64,000 nt of DNA from Balneolia bacterium (lineage in GTDB: Bacteria; Bacteroidota; Rhodothermia; Balneolales; Cyclonatronaceae), in contig JAIUMA010000006.1 in assembly GCA_022565795.1 (NCBI GenBank), positions 29,757 through 93,756 on the forward strand, in the 5' to 3' direction. A program made the translations under genes and the position numbers. Each line of letters opens with the position of its first letter. Position 1 is the first letter of the stretch. The notes beneath the pieces were generated by a model. The model saw only the letters and a program-made list of their open reading frames with translations. It was not told the DNA's origin and made no database searches. This document shows, piece after piece, positions 27,822 through 37,000 of this stretch.

Positions 27822-28863
27822 GATAGTTTTTGATACTCCAGGATATTTCAGTGATGATCACGCGTAAAATGGTGGCGGTAGGGATGGCAATCAGCATTCC
27901 AATGAGGCCCGCCAGTTCCGCTCCTATCAGTATGATGAAAAGCACATAAAGCGGATGGATATCGGCTGATCGCGAAAAAATGGCCGGCTGGAAAATGATG
28001 TTGTCCATAATCTGAACGAGCATTACAGCCAGAATACAGTTTATGACCAGAGAAAAATCTCCCGTTTCAATAATAGCTATAACGATGGACAGCAGATAGC
28101 CCAGTACAGGTCCGAAATAGGGAATGGTGTTCGAAATACCGATAGCAGCACCAACGGCAACGGAGTTGTTAAGTCCGGCAATGCTGAGGAACAGCCAGCC
28201 AAACACACCAACCAGCGTACTTTGGATCGCAACCGCCCTGAAATGCGTGCCGAGCCTGGTCTCAATTTTTGAGATAATGCTGATGATAGTTTCGAAATAC
28301 TTGTTGGGCACAAGCGTGAGAATCTGTCTGCGTAACTTGCTTCCGTCCTTGAGGAAAAAGAAGGTCATGAAGGGCAGGATCAGCACCGCCCAGAACAGAT
28401 TGGTAAACAGCCCGAGCAGGTTGGTAACAACCGACTGAATATTGTCAACATCAAAAAAGCGGTCGAAAAACGTATTTACGTTGCTCGTCAGGTAGCCTTC
28501 GGGCAGATAGGGAATTACCTGAATGGTGTAATCCTCTATGGTACGCGTAATGAAGGTGATGGTCTCAATGTTGAACTGCTGTGCAAGACGGAGAATCTGA
28601 TTTCCGATATTAGGGATGATGGTAGTCGAGACCCAGATCAGCAGAAGAAGCAGGGAAAAAATTACGAGAAGGGCGGCTAAAGTCCGATTCATGCCGTTTG
28701 CCTGCATCCGGCTCACAAGCGGATTAAGCAGGTAGCTCAAAATCAGCGAGACAACCACATAAACGAGCAGCCCGGAGAAACGCCATACAAGAAAGCCGAC
28801 CAGACCTGCAACAAGCGAGTAAACGATAAACCGTGTTACCTTTTCGGCTGTAATTGTTTGCAT
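27796..28863 (-). CDS. AI-2E family membrane permease
   Basis: 355 residues with about eight membrane helices and the family's characteristic C-terminal region (GPVLGYLLS, IQPAIFSRSADIHPLYVLF, AIPTATI). The family includes autoinducer-2 exporters and Na+/H+ antiporters; substrate cannot be assigned here. Confidence 0.9.
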   Translation of the reverse strand: MQTITAEKVTRFIVYSLVAGLVGFLVWRFSGLLVYVVVSLILSYLLNPLVSRMQANGMNRTLAALLVIFSLLLLLIWVSTTIIPNIGNQILRLAQQFNIETITFITRTIEDYTIQVIPYLPEGYLTSNVNTFFDRFFDVDNIQSVVTNLLGLFTNLFWAVLILPFMTFFFLKDGSKLRRQILTLVPNKYFETIISIISKIETRLGTHFRAVAIQSTLVGVFGWLFLSIAGLNNSVAVGAAIGISNTIPYFGPVLGYLLSIVIAIIETGDFSLVINCILAVMLVQIMDNIIFQPAIFSRSADIHPLYVLFIILIGAELAGLIGMLIAIPTATILRVIITEISWSIKNYHVFKSDKT

Positions 28864-28879
28864 TCAGAACCTTGCGTGG

Positions 28880-29599
28880 CTAAGTGTCGTCGTTTGATAA
28901 TTGCTTGAGAAAAAGATCGAGATGCTGCAGTACCTCACCGGCTGAGTAGCCCTTGCGAACCAAGTGATCGAATACCTTTTTTCTGCGTTTTAATATATCA
29001 GATTCGCGCAGGAATCGCTTATGGTTTTTTTGAACGAGCAGCTTCATAGTTTCGAACTGATCGTCGGGCAGTTCGTCCTCAAGCGCATGCTGAATTTGGG
29101 CATCCGGAACGCCGCGTTTTTTCAGCTCCATACGAATGCGTGCTGCGCCCCACTTTTTGTTCCGGTGCGTTTCGCGGATGTAGGCGCGGGCATACGCTGA
29201 TTCATCTATATATTTCTTCTCTCTGAACTCGCTTAGGAGCTCATCATAAAAAGAATTGCTGAATCCTTTTTTCATGGCTTTTCGCCTGAGCTCGGTTCCG
29301 GTGTGGGCCCGGCGTGAGAGCAGGTCCAGCCAGTATTCGCGAAGCCTGAACCGCTCCTCCATCAGCATTAGCTTTTCGTAAGCGGGAACGGTGAGCTCCT
29401 GCGATTTGCGAAGGCCAGACTCCAGGAAAACGGCTTTGTAGCAGCCAAAGCGAAACGTTCCGTCTATAAACACAGAAACCCGCGATGCATTGCGGGTTTG
29501 CGTGTTTAAATCGGTGATGATGCCGGGCAGGAATGAATCCGGCTCCGGCTTTTCATCTTCTTCGTTTTTCTTTTTGTATGAGCCTCTTCGGGATCTCAT
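28880..29599 (-). CDS. recX: Regulatory protein RecX
   Basis: 239 residues, longer than many RecX because of a charged, lysine-rich N-terminal extension. Three-helix repeats are visible, e.g. ALDLLSRRAHTGTELRRK-type sequence around 105-125 and the KKWGAARIRMELKKRGV segment. It modulates RecA filaments. It lies 28 bases after recA, the usual order. Confidence 0.92.
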   Translation of the reverse strand: MRSRRGSYKKKNEEDEKPEPDSFLPGIITDLNTQTRNASRVSVFIDGTFRFGCYKAVFLESGLRKSQELTVPAYEKLMLMEERFRLREYWLDLLSRRAHTGTELRRKAMKKGFSNSFYDELLSEFREKKYIDESAYARAYIRETHRNKKWGAARIRMELKKRGVPDAQIQHALEDELPDDQFETMKLLVQKNHKRFLRESDILKRRKKVFDHLVRKGYSAGEVLQHLDLFLKQLSNDDT

Positions 29600-29627
29600 A
29601 GCTATGCTCCCTTAAACGGCAGGGACG

Positions 29628-30683
29628 CTACTTGTCCTCGCCGTTGGTAGCGGCAACCTTTTTCGTTTCAGCTGCATCACCTTCATCGGCGAAGTCGGGC
29701 ATCAGCTTGGCACGGACGATTTTCTCAATCTTATTGGTGAGCTCCGGATCTTCGGTGAGGAACTGAATCGCGGAATCGGCGCCCTGACCAATCGGCTCAT
29801 TATCGTAGCGGTACCAGCTGCCGCGCTTCTGTATGATCTCATACTGAACGGCAAGGTCAAGAAGTTCGCCGAGTCGTGAAATTCCTTTTCCGTATTCGAT
29901 ATTGAACTCAACCTCGCGAAACGGTGGGGCAACTTTGTTCTTCACCACTTTCACCTTGGTGCGGTTACCGATTACTTCGTCCGCTTTTTTGATGGTACCG
30001 ATGCGGCGGATATCAATACGTACGGAGGAGTAGAACTTCAGTGCGCGTCCGCCGGTGGTGGTTTCGGGGTTACCGAACATCACGCCGATTTTCTCACGAA
30101 TCTGGTTGATGAAAATCACACAGGTATGCGTTTTGTTCACGATACCGGTGAGTTTACGCAATGCCTGCGACATCAGGCGGGCCTGCAGACCCATGTGTGA
30201 ATCCCCCATCTCGCCATCGAGCTCGGCGCGCGGCACAAGAGCGGCCACGGAGTCGATTACAATAACGTCAAGGGCGGCTGAGCGAATAAGCGTTTCGGTA
30301 ATTTCGAGCGCCTGCTCACCGCTGTCCGGTTGAGAAACAAGCAGCTCTTCTGTTTTAATACCGAGCGCTTTGGCATACTTGGCATCGAATGCGTTCTCCG
30401 CATCCACAAAGGCCGCGTAGCCGCCTTTTTTCTGAGCTTCAGCAATCACGTGCATTGCAAGCGTCGTTTTACCGCTGGATTCCGGCCCGTAGATTTCAAC
30501 GATCCGGCCTCTCGGGAAACCGCCGACTCCGAGCGCGGAGTCTATCATCATAGATCCTGAAGAAATTACAGGAATGTTCACGATGGGGTTGTCGCCCAGG
30601 CGCATGATGGTGCCTTTACCGTGCTGTTTTTCAATCTGGCCCAGGGCCAGGTCGATTGCTTTTAGTCTGTCTGAATTTGCCAT
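29628..30683 (-). CDS. recA: Recombinase RecA
   Basis: 351 residues. Walker A GPESSGKT (66-73), Walker [11 protein letters not shown], and the [19 protein letters not shown] segment containing L2 are intact; the acidic/lysine C-terminal tail is normal. It performs strand exchange and SOS coprotease activity. No LexA box was searched for beyond reading the 200-base upstream gap. Confidence 0.99.
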   Translation of the reverse strand: MANSDRLKAIDLALGQIEKQHGKGTIMRLGDNPIVNIPVISSGSMMIDSALGVGGFPRGRIVEIYGPESSGKTTLAMHVIAEAQKKGGYAAFVDAENAFDAKYAKALGIKTEELLVSQPDSGEQALEITETLIRSAALDVIVIDSVAALVPRAELDGEMGDSHMGLQARLMSQALRKLTGIVNKTHTCVIFINQIREKIGVMFGNPETTTGGRALKFYSSVRIDIRRIGTIKKADEVIGNRTKVKVVKNKVAPPFREVEFNIEYGKGISRLGELLDLAVQYEIIQKRGSWYRYDNEPIGQGADSAIQFLTEDPELTNKIEKIVRAKLMPDFADEGDAAETKKVAATNGEDK

Positions 30684-30886
30684 AAGATTGGTTATTTAAG
30701 ATTTTGATAAAGTATATGTATAAAATATGTGAATGCAAAGCGCCTTTTCACATATTCTTCCGGAAGAATTTTGCTGTCCCGAACAGCGGATTCAGCGGCC
30801 TTCATTCCGGCTATCGTTTTTCTTAATGAGCGGCCAAAAGCAAAAACCTTTCACAAAAAAATCAGATTTTTTTAAAAAAGATGTCA

Positions 30887-31681
30887 TTACAGCTGTGCCC
30901 GGATAGCCCATAAATCGGGGAATATAGGCTTGTGGGTGGTGTTTCTGAGGTACTGAACGCCATCCGATCCGCCGGTTCCTTTTTTTGTGCCGATGGTGCG
31001 TTCAACCATTTTTACGTGGCGGTATCTCCACTCCTGAAGCCCTTCGTCGTAGTCGACCAGCAGTTCGCAAAGCAGGGCGGCTTCAGGGTCGTTATGCATT
31101 ATATGTACAAGCGCTTTTTGGTTATGCTCGCTCTCTTCATACATAATTCCCTTTTCATTCACTCGCTCCGGGGTTACGATGTCGTGTCCTCTTTGCTGAA
31201 GATAGCTGCAGAATGCCTCCCAAATGGTTTGTTCCTCCATGCGCGATTTTATAGTTGTGAGAGCAGGCATATTCTCTTTATGCGCTTCTTTCATAAGCGG
31301 AAAGCGCAGGCCGCATAAAATCTCCATTTCTCTGAACTGAACCGACTGAAACCCGCTCGAGCTGTCGAGAAACTTTCGGAACTGATTAAAAGAGAGGGGC
31401 GTCATGGTCTCGAGTATGTCGATTTGCCCGACCAGCGTTTTCATGATGGTGAGGATGCGCCGCATTGTTTTGATGGCCGACCATGTGTGGCCCGCGTTCA
31501 TATCTTCTCTGAGCTTGCCGATTTCGTGCAGGATTTGCTTAAACCAAAGCTCATAGGTTTGATGAATAATGATAAACAGCGTTTCGTCGTGTTCTTCAGG
31601 GCGGGATTTGCACTGCTGCAAACCGAGCAGCTCATCAATTTTCAGGTAAGATGTGTACGTAAGTGATTTGGAAACGGACAT
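30887..31681 (-). CDS. kynA: Tryptophan 2,3-dioxygenase
   Basis: 264 residues. Family motifs: FIIIHQTYELWFKQILHE near the N-terminus and SGFQSVQFREME in the centre, with a C-terminal GTGGSDGVQYLR loop. A haem enzyme that opens tryptophan to N-formylkynurenine. No other kynurenine-pathway gene is adjacent. Confidence 0.97.
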   Translation of the reverse strand: MSVSKSLTYTSYLKIDELLGLQQCKSRPEEHDETLFIIIHQTYELWFKQILHEIGKLREDMNAGHTWSAIKTMRRILTIMKTLVGQIDILETMTPLSFNQFRKFLDSSSGFQSVQFREMEILCGLRFPLMKEAHKENMPALTTIKSRMEEQTIWEAFCSYLQQRGHDIVTPERVNEKGIMYEESEHNQKALVHIMHNDPEAALLCELLVDYDEGLQEWRYRHVKMVERTIGTKKGTGGSDGVQYLRNTTHKPIFPDLWAIRAQL

Positions 31682-32128
31682 AAGCAGTTAGCAATAGTGG
31701 GTTAGTTCAATAATTCATCAGCTTGCTAGAAATAGCTGATACAGTCGGATACTTAAATTAAGCCTGTCAGGCTGGGAATTGCCTGGGTTGTGCACGCTAA
31801 GATAGCATCTTTAAGACTAATGCACTGAGGCCGATTACGTACGGGAAGCTACTGCGGTATATCAACTTTAACAATTAAGCCGTCATTAATCTATCCTAAC
31901 CACTAATTGTTTCTTTTTTGTAAATTTTTTCCGTATCTATGTTTCGAGCAAGAGAATAGACAGAATGCTGTCTGAAAAGCCCCGAAAGGGCAACTGGAGC
32001 AGTTAAATACTACAAGCCTTTCTTTACTTTGTATAGATCACAACGTTAGTAGCGAAGGGGTAACGCACTTTTATCAATTCTTTTATTTAGGGTGATGATG
32101 TTTACAGCACCCGAACAACTGGTGTACT
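31682..32128. other. Divergent intergenic region before the GAF kinase
   Basis: About 450 bases; contains promoters for the dioxygenase and the kinase. No RNA gene, terminator or repeat was recognised with confidence. Confidence 0.4.
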
Positions 32129-33235
32129 ATGGGAGAAATTCTCAATCTACATAACTATGCGATTGTTACGCCCGACATGGAAAGGTCGTGGCAGGAAATT
32201 AGCGATGTACTGGCCGAACTATTCGACGCAAAGGCCGCCCTGGTTATGAAGGCCGATCTGGATGAAGACGAGATGGAGGTCCTGGTAAAAAGCTCAAATG
32301 CAGACAATCCTTACCCAAAAGGGCATAAAGATCCAATCAAAGACTCTGGCTTCTACTGCGAATATGTGCTGAAAAATAAAAAGAAACTTCACGTAAAAAA
32401 CGCTCTCAGAGAAGATATCTGGAAGGATAATCCGGATATTGAGCTGGGACTGGTTTCCTACCTTGGCTATCCGATTAAAAAACCTGATGGAAGCCTTTTT
32501 GGCACCATTTGCATACTCGACTCAGAAGAGATACATATAAGCGAAAAGCAGGATTTACTCCTTAAGAAATTCCGCGACCATATCGAGCTTGATCTTGTTG
32601 CTCACGAAAAATCGCGTGCAGAACGCCGTTTGATTACCGAAAAAAACCTGCTGATGCGCGAAGCGAACCATCGCCTGAAAAATAACATGAGCACCATTTA
32701 CGGCCTGCTCTTTCTGCAGGCAGAGTCTACCGACCATGAGAGCGCCAAAGAAGTGCTTAACGATGCCGCACGGAGAGTGAAAAGCATGTCAATTCTGCAC
32801 GATAAGCTGTCCAGGAACTCATTCGACGATGAAGTAAACGTTCGGGAGTACACGGAGCTGCTGGTAGATGATGTAATAGAGTTTTATGAAGGCATCAAAA
32901 CCGTGAAAATGCATCTCGATATAGATGATTTCAGTTTGGACTCGCGAACTATTTCGGCTCTTGGCATCATAACCAATGAACTGGTAGTGAACTCTATGAA
33001 GCATGCGTTTAATGAAAACCACAAAGGTGAAATTAAGCTTGCTATAAAAGAGACAGATGATGTAATCAATCTTGCCTATGGCGACAGTGGCGACGGTTTT
33101 AAGGTTTCGACTCACGGCTCCAAAACGTTCGGGCTACAGCTCATCGAGCAGCTGTCTTTCCAGTTGGGGGGGGAGCTGGATTTTAGCGGTGAAGACGGGT
33201 ATCATACGGTTATCAATTTCCCCCGGAATCAGTAG
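32129..33235 (+). CDS. Soluble sensor histidine kinase, GAF + HisKA_2
   Basis: 368 residues, no membrane helix. A GAF domain (about 15-160) is followed by the HisKA_2 H-box with His181 in EANHRLKNNMSTI, then an HATPase domain with NELVVNSMKHAF (N-box) and GDSGDGF (G1). HisKA_2 kinases commonly signal to CheY- or PhyR-like regulators. It may feed the receivers further downstream. Confidence 0.92.
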   Translation: MGEILNLHNYAIVTPDMERSWQEISDVLAELFDAKAALVMKADLDEDEMEVLVKSSNADNPYPKGHKDPIKDSGFYCEYVLKNKKKLHVKNALREDIWKDNPDIELGLVSYLGYPIKKPDGSLFGTICILDSEEIHISEKQDLLLKKFRDHIELDLVAHEKSRAERRLITEKNLLMREANHRLKNNMSTIYGLLFLQAESTDHESAKEVLNDAARRVKSMSILHDKLSRNSFDDEVNVREYTELLVDDVIEFYEGIKTVKMHLDIDDFSLDSRTISALGIITNELVVNSMKHAFNENHKGEIKLAIKETDDVINLAYGDSGDGFKVSTHGSKTFGLQLIEQLSFQLGGELDFSGEDGYHTVINFPRNQ

Positions 33236-33272
33236 ACTGTAGAGTTTACGCTATTTATAGCAGCAGGTGTTT

Positions 33273-33887
33273 ATGCAAAATTACGTTATGAAAATATCTG
33301 TAGTGCTGGTTGTGGTACTCGTTACCTTCAGCCTAATGCGCCTGTGTACGGCTCAAACCTTCACAGACTATGGGCCTGGACCGGTCGCGCCGAACGAACC
33401 TGTGCAAACGAATATCCAAAATGGCGCCCCGTTTGAGCTGAATGGTTATACCATCACGCCATTAGCTACTTTCGAGTCAGAGTCCCGTGTACTTTCTGCC
33501 CGGGAGTACAATCGCGGCAGAGAAGCCGATCTTTCTCCTATTGATCTGGCGCTCGGCTGGGGCGAAATGTCGGATCAGCAGGTGCTCAGGCAGATAAGCA
33601 TCCGGCAGATGAACCGCTTTTATTTTTGGAACGTAGAGCAGTTTCCGATTCCGAGAAGAAATATTGAGACCCAAAGTGCGAACATGCACATGATACCCGC
33701 TAACAGGGATATTGAGAGAAAAATGAAGCTTGCCCGAAGAGGAGACGTGGTTCGTTTCAGCGGGAGTTTGGTTCGTGCTGACGCCCCTGACGGCTGGAGA
33801 TGGGTGAGCTCCCTAACTCGCGATGATACCGGAAACGGCGCCTGTGAGCTGGTATACGTGGAGGAGTTTGAGTTTGTAAGGCCGTGA
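33273..33887 (+). CDS. Conserved exported protein of unknown function
   Basis: 204 residues from ATG 33273, seven bases after AGCAGG; a GTG at 33267 and an ATG at 33288 are alternatives. A hydrophobic signal segment (about 7-25) ends near CTAQ. The rest resembles a conserved unknown family recalled from Proteobacteria: FELNGYTITPLA, SPIDLALGWGEMSD, IPRRNIETQSANMHMIPA, RRGDVVRFSG and GACELVYVEE. No catalytic motif could be assigned. It follows the kinase gene by about 37 bases. Confidence 0.8.
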   Translation: MQNYVMKISVVLVVVLVTFSLMRLCTAQTFTDYGPGPVAPNEPVQTNIQNGAPFELNGYTITPLATFESESRVLSAREYNRGREADLSPIDLALGWGEMSDQQVLRQISIRQMNRFYFWNVEQFPIPRRNIETQSANMHMIPANRDIERKMKLARRGDVVRFSGSLVRADAPDGWRWVSSLTRDDTGNGACELVYVEEFEFVRP

Positions 33888-34055
33888 CCGTGAATAGGGC
33901 TGCAGTATTTAGGGCTACAGGTGTGGGTACACGTTGATGATTAAGGTTTTAAAATGAGTAAATTAATCCTCTGACAACTGCGAAAAAGTATAGTTGAATA
34001 GCTGATTTTCCTGCATATATTAAGAGGGTATAATATTTTCGACGCTGATAAGCAG

Positions 34056-37000
34056 ATGGGGGAAAAAACTACAAATACACCTGGGAGCAACGGCAATAGT
34101 ATGGGCAATGAGACCCCTGATAAAGCACGCTCTGCGCTTTCAGGAGATGCTCTTGATTCTGCCGTTTTTATGTACTCCGTGCTGGACAGCGCATCAGTTG
34201 CAATCTGCATATCAAACCCTGAAGCACGCATTCTGGAAGTGAATCAGGCGTTAACTGAGCTTTATGGCTACTCTCGTGATGAGTTGATAGGTTCGTCTGT
34301 AGCCATGCTTGTTGAAGAATCTGATGCGGGCAAAATGCTCGAAAATCATGCCGGGCTATTTCGGACGGGGTCAGAGCCTGTTCCAACATACCGCATAAGG
34401 GTTAAGAACGGTAATGAACGCTATATCCGGATTTCGGGTCGCCTGCTCGAGCAGCCCGGTGCTGAAAAGTATAGAATAAGCACCATTCAGGATATTTCCA
34501 CGGAAATGGCTGCGCAGGAGCAGCTGCATCAGACCATGTCCGACCTGAACGAACGCCTCAAAGAACAGCGCTGTCTCCATGAAATTGCGAAAATGGACGA
34601 GCTGGACCGCTCTGAAGAGGATATTTTTAAACAGGCCGGACGGATTATCTCAGACTCCTTAAAATATGTATCCGGATCGGCTTATTGTATAGAATACAAC
34701 GGTACTGCGTATGGCCATAAGGATGAAACCCCCACTGTAAGATATAAGGCCGTATCTATTCTTAGCGATGATCAGCGGCTCACGCTTGAGGTATTTAATA
34801 AAGGTGCTGATGTGGCTTCCGGCTCTGTGCGAATTTTGCCGGAAGAAAAAAAGATGATCGACTCTGCTGCTGATTTGCTGAATGTGAAAATGGGCCGAAA
34901 ACTGGCCGTTCAGCAGCATGAAGCTACAAATCAAGATTTGCGTAAAATAATGGATTACTCCCTGGATGTAATCTGTACCATGGACGAAAAGCTGCGTTTC
35001 ATAACTGTAAGCCAGGCTTCGGAATTGATATTCGGCTATACGCCGGAAGAGTTAACAGGACGAAGCCTCACGGATTTTGTTCACAAAGCAGACAAAAAGC
35101 ATATAGAAACTGAATGGGACAAAGTATCTTCGGGAACTGACTTAAACGAAATCGTGCATCAGTTTCATCATAAAACTACCGGAATCAGAACGCTGTTATG
35201 GTCCGTACATAAAAATCCGGAAGAACAGTTTTTTTACTGCGTTGCCAAAGATATAACCGAGCGTAAAGATGCTGAAGACCGCCTTCTGCTCAGTGAGAAG
35301 CGGTTCAGGGCTCTTATTCAGGAAGGGGTCGAAATGATCTGTATCACCGATGCAGATGGGAATTACACCTACGTAAGTCCATCGTATGAACCTATTCTTG
35401 GATATGCTCCGGCAGAGCTGGTGGGGAAAAACGCATTCGAAATCATGCATGACGACGACAGAAACTTTATTCTGTCTGAATTTCGGAAGCTTGGTGAGGG
35501 CGGGAAAGTACGTTCTTCACCCTATCGAATAGCGCACAAAAACGGCCGCCATATCTGGATGCAGTCCACAGGTACCAATTTGCTCAATGACCCTGCCGTT
35601 AAAGGCTTTGTAATCAATTCGATTAATATTACAGAAATTGAGCGCGCCAGGCAGGAGCTTCTGGAGTCCGAGCGAAAGCTGAAAAGGGCGACTCAAATCT
35701 CCAAAATTGGCTATTGGCAGCTTAACCTGAAAACGGATAAACTCTATTGGTCGGATGAAGTATACCGCATGTGGGGAGTCGATAAAAATACCTTTATACC
35801 TTCATTCGATTCTTTTGTAGGTACGCTGCATGAAGACGATCGGGATGAATTTTTGGAGCATCAGCAAAAGGTAATTGAAGAGGGTACCCCGCTCGATTCA
35901 GATCACAGAATTGTACTTCCCGGCGGAGAGATAAAGTGGGTTAGGGAAAGGGCTGAAGTTACACTCGGCAGGGATGGTAAAGCCGTTCTGCTTGAAGGTA
36001 CCGTTCAGGATATTACCAAGAAGAAACAAGAGGAAATACATCTAAAGCTGCTTGAGACGGTAGCCACAAAAACCGCAGACGGGATTTTAATCTGCCGGGA
36101 AGAGGAAAAAAGCATCGAGGGGCTGCGAATACTTTTTGCCAACGGGGCCTATTCCTCAATGTGCGGATATCCTGTAGCTGAACTGCTTGAGCAAAAGGTA
36201 TTTTTTAAGCTTAGCCCGAATGGAGAAGGGTATGGGCTAAATCGTCTGAACGATGCCGTTCTTGCTGGTAAAAGTACAGAAGAAACAGCTCTGCTTCTAA
36301 ACAAAAATGATGTCGAGTATTGGGTAAATATAGATATGATGCCCGTACGGGCCGGAGAAAAGGATGACGTCCAGCACTGGATTATTAAGATACGAGATAT
36401 AACAAAAAGGAAAGAGCAGGAGCTTAGAGATAGGTTTTATACCGACATTTCCATTATGTTTAACAAGCATAATGGACTTAAAGATACGTTTGAAGAACTG
36501 CTTCGCTACCTCATTGTCTGGAGTGATTTCGAAATCGCAGAGATATGGCTGGTAGCGGCAGACAGAAAGCGGATTAATTATATAGCCGGACATGCCGAGG
36601 AGGATGAGTTTGCATCCTTCATTGATGCTTCCCGCAGTGTAGGCAGCTTCTTAAAGGATGAAGCTCTTCCGGGTAAAGTTTGGGCGACGATAAAAGAAGA
36701 GCTTTGGTACGATATTGATACCTCAAAAGGATTTGTTAGAAGAAAAGCTGCAGCCAAGTGCGGGCTAAAAACAGCTTATGCTGTTCCTCTTTTCGACGGA
36801 GGAGATGTAACGGGTGTTTTACAGTTTACCAGTAAGAATAACTCTAAAAAGCTCAACTTTTATGACCTGATCATGAAAGAGCTAAGCGGTTATCTTGGCA
36901 GAGAGATTAAGCGTAAACAGCTGGAAGAAGAAATGAGCAACATCTTCAATGTTGCAACTGATATTATCTGCATAGCCGGCATGGATGGGTATTACAAGCG

